From Bacillota bacterium (GTDB taxonomy: Bacteria > Bacillota > Clostridia > Christensenellales > SZUA-584), in assembly GCA_023460085.1 (NCBI GenBank), contig JAEWRI010000022.1, forward strand, positions 62,001-126,000: a DNA stretch of 64,000 bases, written 5' to 3'. Of the stretch, positions 42,207-50,840 are shown in pieces. The notes below the pieces were generated by a model, which searched no databases, had not been told where the DNA came from, and saw only the letters and a program-made list of their open reading frames with translations. A program made the position numbers and the translations under genes. Numbering within the stretch: the first letter of the stretch is position 1; the number at the start of each line of letters is the position of its first letter.

Positions 42207-43577
42207 TCAGTCTTTTGCTCCGGCATTCTGCAGCATTCTCCCTGCAAGTGCCTCAGCTCGCTCCCTCACCGGCAGTTCATCGACAGTACTCAGATATCCG
42301 TCCTCTGAGACTACCCTGCCGTTCACCATCACCAGCTTCGCCGGACGGGAATAGCCGACCGTGCCGAACAGACAGCCGGGGTCCCTTCCCGTGCCCACAA
42401 GTTCCAACAATGAAACGTCAATCATAAAGAGATCTGCAGCCTTTCCGACTTCCAGGCTGCCAATGTCATCACGTCCCAAAAGGGCGGCACTGCCGCGCGT
42501 GGCTATCTTCAGCAGATCGTAGCCTGTCGGCGCGTCGGCGCTCCAGTTCAAGCGGTGCAGCAGGTAGGCGGTGCGAATTTCCGCCATCAGGTTTGAGCCG
42601 TCGTTGCTCGCGCTGCCGTCCACCGCGAGGCCCACCGGCACACCCATCCGCAGCATATCTGGAATGCGGCAAACGCCGGAAGAAAGCTTCATGTTGGAGA
42701 CTGGGCAATGCGCAACACCCGTTCCGGTTTTAGCCAAAAAGGCGAGCTCTTCGTTGTTAAAATGAATGCCGTGCGCGAACCAGACATCGCTGCCTGTCCA
42801 GCCGCACGAGTCCATGTACTCCAGCGGCCGCATACCCACTTCGTGCAGGCAGTACGCTTCTTCATCTTTGGTTTCACAGAGATGTGTATGCAGCCGCACT
42901 CCCCTGCGCCGCGCCAAATCGGCGGACTGTTTCAGCAGTTCTGTTGTGACGCTGAATGGAGAACAGGGCGCGAGGACCATTTGTTTCATCGAAAACCGGG
43001 ACGCGTCGTGATACTGCGCGATAAGCCGTTCGCTATCCTTTAATATCGCATCGGTATCCTGCACCAAATCGTCGGGTGGCAGTCCTCCGTTGCTTCTTCC
43101 CCGAGACATGCTGCCGCGCGACGCGTGGAAGCGCATCCCGATATCTCGAGCTGCGCGAAACTGCTCGTCAATAAAGCGCTGCGAGCCTTGTCGCGGAAAC
43201 ACATAGTGATGATCCATCGTGGTAGTACAGCCGTATTTAAGAAGCTCTCCCATTCCCGTGAGCGAGCTGTAGTACACGCAATTGTCGTCGAGATTTCGCC
43301 ATATCTCATAGAGTGTTACCAGCCATGGAAAAAGATCCATTTTTTGTACTGCGGGCAGGTTGCGCGTAAATGTCTGATAGAGGTGATGGTGCGTGTTTAC
43401 AAGCCCCGGATAAACGAAACAGCCTGAGGCGTCGATGATTATTTCCGCGTCCCGGCTATCCGCACCGATATACTTAATTTCACAGCCTTCAATCAAAATA
43501 TTCGCGTTTCGAAGTATGGTATCGTTATCGTCGACAGTTACAATTGCCTTCGCGTTTTTTATCAGTTTTGTTTTCAC
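42207..43577 (-). CDS. 8-oxoguanine deaminase (amidohydrolase superfamily)
   Basis: 456 residues. Members convert 8-oxoguanine to urate and ammonia. Metal-ligand pattern of the amidohydrolase fold: NTHHHLYQ near 65, HTHLCE near 235, AHGIHF near 270 and VDGSASNDG near 325. RFHASRGSMSRGRSNGGLPPD and VLAPCSPFSVT match the 8-oxoguanine deaminase subgroup (PA0142 type) better than guanine deaminase or SsnA. The product urate would enter the same pathway as xanthine. Last gene of the yqeB operon; ATG overlaps the guanine deaminase stop by 4 bp. Confidence 0.85.
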   Translation of the reverse strand: MKTKLIKNAKAIVTVDDNDTILRNANILIEGCEIKYIGADSRDAEIIIDASGCFVYPGLVNTHHHLYQTFTRNLPAVQKMDLFPWLVTLYEIWRNLDDNCVYYSSLTGMGELLKYGCTTTMDHHYVFPRQGSQRFIDEQFRAARDIGMRFHASRGSMSRGRSNGGLPPDDLVQDTDAILKDSERLIAQYHDASRFSMKQMVLAPCSPFSVTTELLKQSADLARRRGVRLHTHLCETKDEEAYCLHEVGMRPLEYMDSCGWTGSDVWFAHGIHFNNEELAFLAKTGTGVAHCPVSNMKLSSGVCRIPDMLRMGVPVGLAVDGSASNDGSNLMAEIRTAYLLHRLNWSADAPTGYDLLKIATRGSAALLGRDDIGSLEVGKAADLFMIDVSLLELVGTGRDPGCLFGTVGYSRPAKLVMVNGRVVSEDGYLSTVDELPVRERAEALAGRMLQNAGAKD

Positions 43578-44854
43578 CGCAACCGTACCGCCTCTCCCCG
43601 TACATACTTTGCCTTAATGTGCCGATCGTCCGACAGGTGCACGACGCGTTCCAGCCGCTGGGCCAACGTCATTGGTAACAGACTGTTGATGGCGCTGTCG
43701 TCAATCACCACTGCATCCATCTCAAAGCCCGGCTCGAAGCTGCCCACGCTGCCCCAGAAGCTGCCGCCGCCTTTGGTGGCCATATAGAACGCCTCATTCA
43801 GCGTCAGCGGTGCCCTGCTGCGGTCAATCAAAAGAGAGTACATCTTTGAGGCCTGTATGGCGTCTGAGATGGCGCGGAACATCGAGATGGAGAATCCTCC
43901 CGCGACATCTGTTCCCAAGCCGACGCGAAGCCCTTTATTCAGCATCTGTCGTACAGGCGCAATTCCGCTGGAAATGTTGATGTTGGACTCCGGGCAATGC
44001 GCAACCCATACGCCACGCTCACGAATTAAATCCATCTCGGCTTCAGAAAGATATACGCAATGCGCCATAATGGTTGGCTGTTGGCCGAACAGTCCGAAAC
44101 GGTCATACACAGCGCTGTAGGTTTCACAGTCCGGATGAAGCTCCCTTACCCATTCAATTTCATGTCGGTTTTCAGACAGGTGTGACTGTACAGGCACGCC
44201 ATATTCCCAGGCCAGCCTGCCCAGTGCCGACATCAGTTCTGCTGTGCAGGTAGGCACAAACCGCGGCGTGATACTGGGTTTCGTATTCGGATATGTCCTC
44301 TGCGTACGGCGTATCCACTCCTCCGTATCGCGGATAGAACCTTCTGTCGTTTCTACGAGATAATCCGGAGTGTTTCGGTCCATATTAACCTTGCCGACAA
44401 ATGTAATCAGCCCCGCGTCCTCCAGCATCCGCATGAGAAGTTCCGCGGCAGGCGCATGCAGCGATGCGTAAACGGACGCTCTGGTCGTCACACCGGTTTT
44501 CAAGGCATCACAAAAAGCGCCATAGGCAATCTCAGCATATTCAATGTCGGCGTAATGCGCCTCTTCTGGGAAGGCATACTGATTCAGCCATGGAATCAAC
44601 TCCAGATCCATTCCCATACCCCGGATCGCGAATTGCGGCGCGTGCAGGTGCAGATCCACAAGTCCCGGAATGATGAGACTGCTGCCGAAATCAGTGACTT
44701 CCACACTCTGATACCGTGCCGGAAGCTGCGCGAATACGCCTGTCACAACGCCGTCTTCGCTGACGATATACCCGTTTTCCACTGTCGTCAGCTGCCGCGG
44801 CGATTCCGTGTACAGTACGTTTCCTTTTATAATCAGTATTCTGTTTAAAGACAT
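43574..44854 (-). CDS. guaD: Guanine deaminase
   Basis: 426 residues. Hydrolyses guanine to xanthine and ammonia. PGLVDLHLHAPQFAIRGMGMDLELIPWLNQYAFPEE is the guanine-deaminase signature near 60-95; zinc ligands in HLHAPQ, SHLSEN, AHCVYL and GTDVAGG. Follows the xanthine dehydrogenase genes, so guanine-derived xanthine is handed to them. Confidence 0.93.
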   Translation of the reverse strand: MSLNRILIIKGNVLYTESPRQLTTVENGYIVSEDGVVTGVFAQLPARYQSVEVTDFGSSLIIPGLVDLHLHAPQFAIRGMGMDLELIPWLNQYAFPEEAHYADIEYAEIAYGAFCDALKTGVTTRASVYASLHAPAAELLMRMLEDAGLITFVGKVNMDRNTPDYLVETTEGSIRDTEEWIRRTQRTYPNTKPSITPRFVPTCTAELMSALGRLAWEYGVPVQSHLSENRHEIEWVRELHPDCETYSAVYDRFGLFGQQPTIMAHCVYLSEAEMDLIRERGVWVAHCPESNINISSGIAPVRQMLNKGLRVGLGTDVAGGFSISMFRAISDAIQASKMYSLLIDRSRAPLTLNEAFYMATKGGGSFWGSVGSFEPGFEMDAVVIDDSAINSLLPMTLAQRLERVVHLSDDRHIKAKYVRGEAVRLR

Positions 44855-44891
44855 CGGTTATCACCCTATCGTGCAAACAGTATTTGCGCTG

Positions 44892-45392
44892 TTATTCTGC
44901 GGGCATTTCCTTTCCAAGTCGCTTATACATCGTCTTCCTGACGGCGCGAAGTATATTCTCGTAACCGGTGCAGCGGCAAAGATGTCCGCTCATCAGCTTA
45001 CGCAGCCCTTCGTCCGTATATTCCTTGCCGCTCTCCAGTATCTCTAGCGCGGACATGATGAAGCCGGGCGTACAGAACCCGCACTGAATGGCCGATTCAT
45101 CAATGAACGCCTGCTGAATATCGCTCAGTTCGCCGTTCGGCCCTAGCAAGCTTTCCAGCGTACGCACCTTCTTGCCCCGTGTCCATACCGCGAGATAGAT
45201 GCAGGAGTTATAACACTCGCCATCGATGATCACATTGCAGGCACCGCATTCGCCCACTTCGCAGCCTTTCTTCACCGAGGTCATCTGGTAATCGTTGCGC
45301 AGCATATCGGTCAGCGAAGCGCGCGCGTCCACCATGCAGGCTACGTCCTTCCCGTTCAGATTGAATTCCACAAGACGGAATTGTTCCTTCAT
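44892..45392 (-). CDS. xdhC: Xanthine dehydrogenase-type iron-sulfur subunit
   Basis: 166 residues carrying two 2Fe-2S clusters: plant-ferredoxin type CEVGECGACNV near 45-53 with a further Cys in ECYNSCIY, and the alpha-helical domain with CGFCTPGF and HLCRCTGYE. Transfers electrons from the Mo site (XdhA) to the FAD subunit (XdhB). Overlaps xdhB by 4 bp. Confidence 0.95.
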   Translation of the reverse strand: MKEQFRLVEFNLNGKDVACMVDARASLTDMLRNDYQMTSVKKGCEVGECGACNVIIDGECYNSCIYLAVWTRGKKVRTLESLLGPNGELSDIQQAFIDESAIQCGFCTPGFIMSALEILESGKEYTDEGLRKLMSGHLCRCTGYENILRAVRKTMYKRLGKEMPAE

Positions 45393-46273
45393 CCGATTTC
45401 ACCTCCGCAGCGTTTAACCGACTCAATAATCGCGCGCTTGGCCAATTCGACAGCGATATGCTGACGGAAAGCTTTCGCCGCGCGCCAGGAATCACGGGGG
45501 TTGATGTCCTTCAACACGCTTATACTGAAAACCTCCGCCGTTGCCATCGAAACAGGCATGCCATTCGCCGCGGCTTCCGCTGAGAGCGCGCGCATGGGTA
45601 CCGGACCCGCCACGCCATAGGCGATGCGTACGCGCTCGAAAGTCTTCCTGTCCGCCGACAGGCGGACGTTGACAGAGCAGCCCAGCGTTGCAATATCCAT
45701 CGCGTTTCGCATGGCGTATTTGTGATAGCTCCCGAAGGTGTTCTCGTAACTTGCCTTTGGTATAATGATGGCGGTCTGTATCTCGCCGGGGCGTATATCC
45801 ACGATGCCCGCCTTGACATAGAACTCCTTGATGGGAACACGCCGTACTCCCTCAGGCCCGGTTAGTTCCACAATCGCTTCCCATGCGTGCAGCGTAGAAG
45901 CGGAATCCGCGGAGGTCACACCGTTGCAGGTATTGCCTCCGATCGTCCCGATATTTCGAATCTGCGGCCCGCCCACCATATCGACCGCTTCTCCCAATAC
46001 ATTAATATACTTCTGTATAATCGGGTCTTTCGTGATATGTGAGAAGCTGGTCAGCGAACCGATGCGGATTGCCTCTTCGTTATCAATACTCACACCCCGC
46101 AACGTATCAATCGTATAGATGGATATCAGTTCGGCACCCGCGCGCTTTCCTTCCCGCATTTGAATCAACACATCGGATCCACCCGCAATGATATGCGCAT
46201 CAGGATGCTCTGCCCTTAGTCGGATTGCATCCTCCACGTTCTGTGCCTCATACAATTCCTTTATATCGTACAT
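45389..46273 (-). CDS. xdhB: Xanthine dehydrogenase-type FAD-binding subunit
   Basis: 294 residues of the CoxM/XdhB family. FAD contacts in IIAGGSDVLIQMREGK (near 30) and GTIGGNTCNGVTSADS (near 110). C-terminal CO-dehydrogenase flavoprotein domain from about 180. Passes electrons to NAD+ or another carrier. AGGAGG-type site; ATG is 3 bp after the xdhA stop. Confidence 0.95.
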   Translation of the reverse strand: MYDIKELYEAQNVEDAIRLRAEHPDAHIIAGGSDVLIQMREGKRAGAELISIYTIDTLRGVSIDNEEAIRIGSLTSFSHITKDPIIQKYINVLGEAVDMVGGPQIRNIGTIGGNTCNGVTSADSASTLHAWEAIVELTGPEGVRRVPIKEFYVKAGIVDIRPGEIQTAIIIPKASYENTFGSYHKYAMRNAMDIATLGCSVNVRLSADRKTFERVRIAYGVAGPVPMRALSAEAAANGMPVSMATAEVFSISVLKDINPRDSWRAAKAFRQHIAVELAKRAIIESVKRCGGEIG

Positions 46274-46276
46274 GGC

Positions 46277-48592
46277 TTATTTCTCCTCCTCTTTTAAGGG
46301 GTCCTGTATGAGCCCTTCCTCGCTGAAACGCCGGAACAGGGTATGCGGATTCATCGGCAGCGTGTCTACCGCCACTCCGGTAGCATTCATTATGGCGTTG
46401 CGGATGGCCGGAGCCACGGGCGTCGCCGGAGGCTCGCCCAACGCCTTCGTACCAAAGGGGCTGGTGGGCTCGGCGTTTTCCACAAACTGCGCTTCCAGAT
46501 GGGGATGATCCATCATCGTGGAGAGCTTGTAATCCAGCAGATTATTATTAAGCGCCTTACCGCTTTTGGGGTCGAACAGCAGCTGCTCGCTGAGCCCGTA
46601 GCCGATGCCCATGGACATGCCGCCATGTACCTGCGCGGCCGCCAGAGCGGGATTTATCAGCTTCCCGCAATCATGCACATTGATAATCCTTACCACTGTA
46701 GCCTTACACAGCGGAACATCCACTTCCACTTCCGCAATGCAGCACCCGAAAGAGTAGGCATTGTTCTTTATCTGAAAACTCGATTCTGAGGTGATGTGCT
46801 CACTGTGGGTAAGACTGTATACCACTTCAGTTGCCAAATCCGCCAGTGACATGAGCACCCTGCCGTCAGTTTTGCGAATGATATTGCTGTCAACGACGTC
46901 CAGATCGGATGCCGTTACGCGTGTCAATTCGTTGGCATGCTTTATGATCTTTTCTTTTAATTTTTGTCCTGCCTCCGTAATCGAAAAGCTGCAGACATAT
47001 GTCTGGCGCGAGGCATATGCCCCAAGACCGTATGGCGTAATATCCGTGTCCTGGTTTGAGACCACATGCACATCGCGATAATCTTTGATGCCCACTACAT
47101 CGGCAGCCATCTGCGCGAAGGCGGTATCCGCGCCCTGTCCTATCTCCGTCTCGCCCATCTGCATCTGCAGTGAACCGTCCTCATTGAGAACCATGCGGCA
47201 GGATGAGTGTTCTAAAGAAATCGGCCATACACCCGTATTATACCAGAAGCACGAAATTCCGAGACCCCGGCGTACCGGGCCTGTCTGATTTTTATATTCT
47301 TCGGTCTTACTGCGGTAATCCATATACTCCATCGCCTTATCCAGGCATTGATTATAGGAGTCAAAGTAGTTCTCATTCTTTGAGAAATTGTCCTTATATC
47401 CTACTGGCATCAGATTCTTGCGCCGAAAGACTTCCGGGTCCATGCCCAGCGCCTTACAAACGTCGTCTGTATGACTTTCCACAGCAAACATTGCCTGCGG
47501 GATGCCGTAGCCGCGCATTGCGCCTGCGGTAGATTTGTTGGTGTAAACGGTATAGGCGTCGCACTGTACGTTCGGGCACGGATACATCTGCGGAAAAGCG
47601 CCCATGCCCTTCGCCGCAATCGAATGTCCGTGGGAGGCATACGCCCCTTGGTCGGAGAACACCTCCAGTTTGCGCGCGGCATACGTACCATCGGGGCGCA
47701 CCCATGAGACGATGTGAGAACGAATGGCGTGCCGTGTGCGGTTGCTGACGAAGGTATCCTCCCGGGGCACATCGATTTTAACCAGTCTTCCGCCGAGCTG
47801 CTGAGAAACGTACGCTGCCAGCGGCTCATAGAGCGTATCCTGCTTGTTTCCGAAACCTCCGCCAATGTACGGCTTAATAATGCGTACCTTGCCCCACGGA
47901 ATGCCCAGCGCCTGCCCTACCGTACGCCGGACGATATGCGGTATCTGGGTGGACGATACCACCACGAGCCTGCCGCCCTCTCCATAAGCGTAGGCAATAA
48001 AGTTCTCGATATGGCAGTGCTGAACAACCTGCGTATCATACCATTTGTCCACGCAGATTAGTCCAGGCTCCTTGATGGCATCTTCATAACTGCCAATATT
48101 AATAGCTGAATGCTTAAGAATATTATTCGCGTATTCCTTGTGAAGCAAAGGAGCGCCTTCCTTCATGGCCTCCTGAGGATCCAGCACAAAAGGCAACGCA
48201 TCATATTCCACTTTAACGGCGCGGGCCGCCTGCGCTGCGGCTACCTCGTTCTCCGCCACCACCGCGGCAACATCGTCTCCGTAATAGCGTACATGGCGGT
48301 TCAGCAGACGTCTGTCAGCGACGTCCTGATGACCGAGGTCTGTAGACCACGGATGCCCGGCGGTAGGAAATTTGATATCTGGCACGTCGAAACACGTGAA
48401 TATTTCAACCACACCGGGTATCTTTTTTGCCTCGGCAGTATCCACTGATTTTACATATCCGTGCGCAATTGTGGAGCGCACAACCACGATAACCAACGCA
48501 TTTTTTTCACATAGATCATCGGTATATTTGGCACGTCCGGTTGCTTTATCAAATGCATCCACCCTCGCGACGCTTTTTCCGACATTGCTCAC
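46277..48592 (-). CDS. xdhA: Xanthine dehydrogenase-type molybdenum-binding subunit
   Basis: 771 residues from GTG 48592, 7 bp after GAGGGGGG; an upstream ATG would read through that site. Mo hydroxylase: small domain 1-130 (GRAKYTDDL), PYIGGGFGNKQD near 250, AMRGYGIPQ near 355, METEIGQGADT near 490, and GEPPATPVAPAIRNA near the C-terminus with the catalytic Glu. No in-frame TGA, so selenium, if used, is the labile Mo-site type. yqeB upstream supports that. Substrate probably xanthine or hypoxanthine, since purine deaminases share the operon. Confidence 0.93.
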   Translation of the reverse strand: MSNVGKSVARVDAFDKATGRAKYTDDLCEKNALVIVVVRSTIAHGYVKSVDTAEAKKIPGVVEIFTCFDVPDIKFPTAGHPWSTDLGHQDVADRRLLNRHVRYYGDDVAAVVAENEVAAAQAARAVKVEYDALPFVLDPQEAMKEGAPLLHKEYANNILKHSAINIGSYEDAIKEPGLICVDKWYDTQVVQHCHIENFIAYAYGEGGRLVVVSSTQIPHIVRRTVGQALGIPWGKVRIIKPYIGGGFGNKQDTLYEPLAAYVSQQLGGRLVKIDVPREDTFVSNRTRHAIRSHIVSWVRPDGTYAARKLEVFSDQGAYASHGHSIAAKGMGAFPQMYPCPNVQCDAYTVYTNKSTAGAMRGYGIPQAMFAVESHTDDVCKALGMDPEVFRRKNLMPVGYKDNFSKNENYFDSYNQCLDKAMEYMDYRSKTEEYKNQTGPVRRGLGISCFWYNTGVWPISLEHSSCRMVLNEDGSLQMQMGETEIGQGADTAFAQMAADVVGIKDYRDVHVVSNQDTDITPYGLGAYASRQTYVCSFSITEAGQKLKEKIIKHANELTRVTASDLDVVDSNIIRKTDGRVLMSLADLATEVVYSLTHSEHITSESSFQIKNNAYSFGCCIAEVEVDVPLCKATVVRIINVHDCGKLINPALAAAQVHGGMSMGIGYGLSEQLLFDPKSGKALNNNLLDYKLSTMMDHPHLEAQFVENAEPTSPFGTKALGEPPATPVAPAIRNAIMNATGVAVDTLPMNPHTLFRRFSEEGLIQDPLKEEEK

Positions 48593-48663
48593 AACGCTTC
48601 CCCCCTCACTTCGATTCTCTCTCAACATTATCCCTTTTCAACAAGGCAAAACTTTTCTTTAAA

Positions 48664-49473
48664 TTATGAACCTTCGGAAAACTTTCTCCTTAATAACAAT
48701 ACCGCTTCCAGTACTCCCCCGGCAATCGCACGCGATTTATCCGATATCGTAAAACAATTCTCCCGTTTATTTCTTGGATCCACATCGCCTATTTTCATGT
48801 TCTCATCCACACGGATGCCGGTCTGTATCATTCCTCGCAGCATGCCGCTCAGCGGAGAGTATACCGGAACGGCTTCAACCCGTGCGATAAGCTGCCCTTT
48901 TTCCACACTGTCACCAATACCGGCGATGTTGGTGATAACCCCTGCGGCAGGAGCACGAACGATCCTTTCGGTGCTGTAGCCTCCAATGCTTCCGGGCGTT
49001 CCCGTGTTCGGCTCCGCTTCTCCTTCCATAATTACCCTGCCAAGATTGTGTCCTCTGTTGGTTTCAACCACCGCGTGAACGTCTTTCCCTGCAAAAAAGC
49101 CGGGGCCTAAACCAATAACGATGGGCGCGATATCCTTGCTTGTACCGCCAATATTCCTCTTCGCGATGATGGCGTCTACGACTATCTCCGGCTGTAATTC
49201 CTCAAGCGATGTACAGTCCGGGTCGATCAGTACAGGAATTTTTCCGTCCTGCAGCAATCCAAGACACTCCCCGGCAGTCTCCGCTTTTACCGCCGTCAAG
49301 TCTTCCACTGTGACAGAACCGTCAAAAACCGCCTGAGCAAACGATACTGTCCTTCGAATGACTGTTGGCTGTGCGGTTTCCAGTATCACCACATGGAATC
49401 CGCATCGCACCAGTCTATATACCGTTCCGGTCGCAAGGTCCCCGCCTCCGCGAACGATCACCAGATTAAACAT
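48664..49473 (-). CDS. yqeB: YqeB, selenium-dependent molybdenum hydroxylase maturation protein
   Basis: 269 residues. Family (EF2563 type) found only with molybdenum hydroxylases that carry labile selenium; its exact chemistry is unproven. N-terminal Rossmann-like LVIVRGGGDLATGTVYRLVRCGF; then VVDAIIAKRNIGGTSKDIAPIVIGLGPGFFAGKDVHAVVETNRGH. A biotinyl/lipoyl-like barrel (APAAGVITNIAGIGDSVEKGQLIARV) follows. The ATG lies within the end of the 56-codon ORF, so translation is probably coupled. xdhA follows after 71 bp. Confidence 0.9.
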   Translation of the reverse strand: MFNLVIVRGGGDLATGTVYRLVRCGFHVVILETAQPTVIRRTVSFAQAVFDGSVTVEDLTAVKAETAGECLGLLQDGKIPVLIDPDCTSLEELQPEIVVDAIIAKRNIGGTSKDIAPIVIGLGPGFFAGKDVHAVVETNRGHNLGRVIMEGEAEPNTGTPGSIGGYSTERIVRAPAAGVITNIAGIGDSVEKGQLIARVEAVPVYSPLSGMLRGMIQTGIRVDENMKIGDVDPRNKRENCFTISDKSRAIAGGVLEAVLLLRRKFSEGS

Positions 49474-49636
49474 CCGCCTTCCATCCTTCAAACGCTATCT
49501 TTAAGTTCTCCTGTTGTGCGTCTCCTCGCACCATTATGCGCCTGATGAGCCCAAAAATAAAACCCCCGGCCCAAAAGATACACTTGGCGAATCCGACTGG
49601 GACGTCCATTACATGGATCACAGCAAGATTGCTCAA
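49466..49636 (-). CDS. Candidate 56-residue membrane peptide controlled by the riboswitch
   Basis: The ORF starts at TTG 49636, 7 bp after AGGAG (49648-49644), and ends at TAA 49466, overlapping the yqeB ATG. Residues 3-33 are hydrophobic (AVIHVMDVPVGFAKCIFWAG then FIFGLI) and a basic patch IRRIMVR follows, fitting a single membrane helix with a cytosolic C-terminus. No homologue recognised. The ribosome site is one strand of riboswitch helix P1. It may be a real small protein or a leader peptide that couples yqeB to the switch. A competing 68-codon frame over the same DNA has no ribosome site and less plausible composition. Confidence 0.5.
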   Translation of the reverse strand: MSNLAVIHVMDVPVGFAKCIFWAGGFIFGLIRRIMVRGDAQQENLKIAFEGWKADV

Positions 49637-49643
49637 TCTGTAT

Positions 49644-49714
49644 CTCCTGTAGCCTGGGGCAATTTACGGTTGCCTGTAGAGACATCCACACCAATTAATG
49701 GACTTATACAAGAG
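49644..49714 (-). promoter_or_regulatory. Purine-riboswitch-like aptamer (variant) before yqeB
   Basis: On the minus strand: P1 CTCTTGTA (49714-49707) pairs all 8 bp with TACAGGAG (49651-49644); J1/2 TAAG; P2 TCCAT/GTGGA with loop TAATTGGT; J2/3 TGTCTCTACA; P3 GGCAA/TTGCC capped by the invariant L3 CCGTAAA; J3/1 CCAGGC. The L2 GG can pair with L3 CC as in guanine/adenine switches, and the base before P1 (position 74) is C. J3/1 is longer than usual, position 48 is C and position 73 is G, so ligand specificity may differ. P1 contains AGGAG of the next ORF, so ligand binding should block translation. Confidence 0.8.
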
Positions 49715-49765
49715 CTTTTTCGCTGTAAAACCATTGCCACAGCGAAGTATTCAGTTTTCAGTTTA

Positions 49766-49793
49766 ATTTTATCACACATTCAATACGTGTCAA
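49766..49793 (-). promoter_or_regulatory. Promoter of the riboswitch-yqeB-xdh-deaminase operon
   Basis: On the minus strand TTGACA (49793-49788) and TAAAAT (49771-49766), 16 bp apart. The predicted transcript start is about 45 nt before the aptamer. Confidence 0.7.
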
Positions 49794-49795
49794 GT

Positions 49796-49835
49796 GAGAC
49801 AAAGAGGAGACAAATCAAAACCAATTTGTCTCCTC
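49796..49835 (-). terminator. Terminator of the BMP importer operon
   Basis: Perfect 12-bp stem GAGGAGACAAAT / ATTTGTCTCCTC followed on the minus strand by TTTGTCTC. It ends the importer operon immediately before the promoter of the next operon. Confidence 0.65.
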
Positions 49836-49868
49836 AAGTCCATTCATGTAATCAGTTTGTTAGAGAGA

Positions 49869-50840
49869 TTATCTGTCTTCTCGGAAATAAGGAAGCCCCA
49901 GACTGGCCGGCGGTTGATTCTCCCGCTTCCTGCGCATCGACACGATTACAAGCACCACAATCGTAACCACATAAGGCAGCATCTTGAAAAGCTCCTGAGA
50001 CGAGCGTGTCAGTCCCGGTATATAGAAGAAGAGCCAGAATAAAACACCAAAGAGATACGAACCCCAGATCGCGTGTTTAGGCTTCCATCGGGCAAAAATA
50101 ACGAGTGCGACCGCAAGCCAGCCCAGCTTTTCGATGCCGCCATCGTTCGCCCATGTTCCCTTGATATAGTCCATGGTATAATACAAACCGCCAAGGCCTG
50201 TAATAGCTGCGCCAATACAGGTTGACAAATATTTATATTTTGTAACGCTGATACCCGCTGCATCCGCCGTAGCAGGGTTCTCGCCTACCGCGCGCAGGTT
50301 TAAGCCCTTTCGGGTTTTGTTCAAAAACCAGCTTGTGATAAAAGCCAGAATGATTGCAAGATACACCATAAAGCCCAGCGCAGAGAGTACCCCCACTTCC
50401 GAGAGAAATGGCAGCGTTGCACGATAGGCACCGCTGGTTACAGCAACAGAAATCTGGCCCACCCCGCCTGCCATGGTGTTCATCGCGCCGCCAAAGAAAT
50501 TTGCCACGCCCGAACCGAAAATAGTCAGCGTCAGTCCGGTAACGTTCTGGTTCGCACGCAGCGTAATGGTAAGAAAGCTGTAGATAAGACCCGCCAAAAC
50601 GGAGGCGGCTATTGCACATACCAACGCAATGATAAGTCCCAGCCATGGCAGAGGTGATGCAAAGTTTGTTTCATACCAGAAAGCACCGGCAAGACCGGCG
50701 ATGCCGCCGAGGTACATGATGCCGGGAACCCCAAGGTTCAAATTGCCGGACTTCTCCGTTAAAATCTCACCCATGGAGCCAAACAGGATGACCGTACCGA
50801 ATACAATGGCAGCCTGCAATAATGACAAAATCTGTGCCAT
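49869..50840 (-). CDS. BMP-type purine/nucleoside ABC importer permease 2
   Basis: 323 residues, about nine hydrophobic segments. YufQ/NupQ-like permease of the BPD_transp_2 family (GSMGEILTEKSGNLNLGVPGIMYLGGIAGL at the start; GENPATADAAGISVTKYKYLS coupling region near 225). Works with permease 1, the tandem ATPase and the lipoprotein to import nucleosides or free purines. AAGGAGG before ATG; directly behind permease 1. Confidence 0.9.
   Translation of the reverse strand: MAQILSLLQAAIVFGTVILFGSMGEILTEKSGNLNLGVPGIMYLGGIAGLAGAFWYETNFASPLPWLGLIIALVCAIAASVLAGLIYSFLTITLRANQNVTGLTLTIFGSGVANFFGGAMNTMAGGVGQISVAVTSGAYRATLPFLSEVGVLSALGFMVYLAIILAFITSWFLNKTRKGLNLRAVGENPATADAAGISVTKYKYLSTCIGAAITGLGGLYYTMDYIKGTWANDGGIEKLGWLAVALVIFARWKPKHAIWGSYLFGVLFWLFFYIPGLTRSSQELFKMLPYVVTIVVLVIVSMRRKRENQPPASLGLPYFREDR

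Noticed and set aside
46277..48592. Selenocysteine codon in the molybdenum hydroxylase
   Set aside because: No in-frame TGA; selenium in this enzyme family is a labile Mo ligand, not selenocysteine.
49488..49694. 68-codon frame overlapping the riboswitch
   Set aside because: It runs through the aptamer core and has no ribosome site; the overlapping TTG-initiated 56-codon frame is better placed.
49600..49760. selC (tRNA-Sec) in the leader before yqeB
   Set aside because: No TCA anticodon stem-loop or long acceptor; the region folds as a purine aptamer instead.
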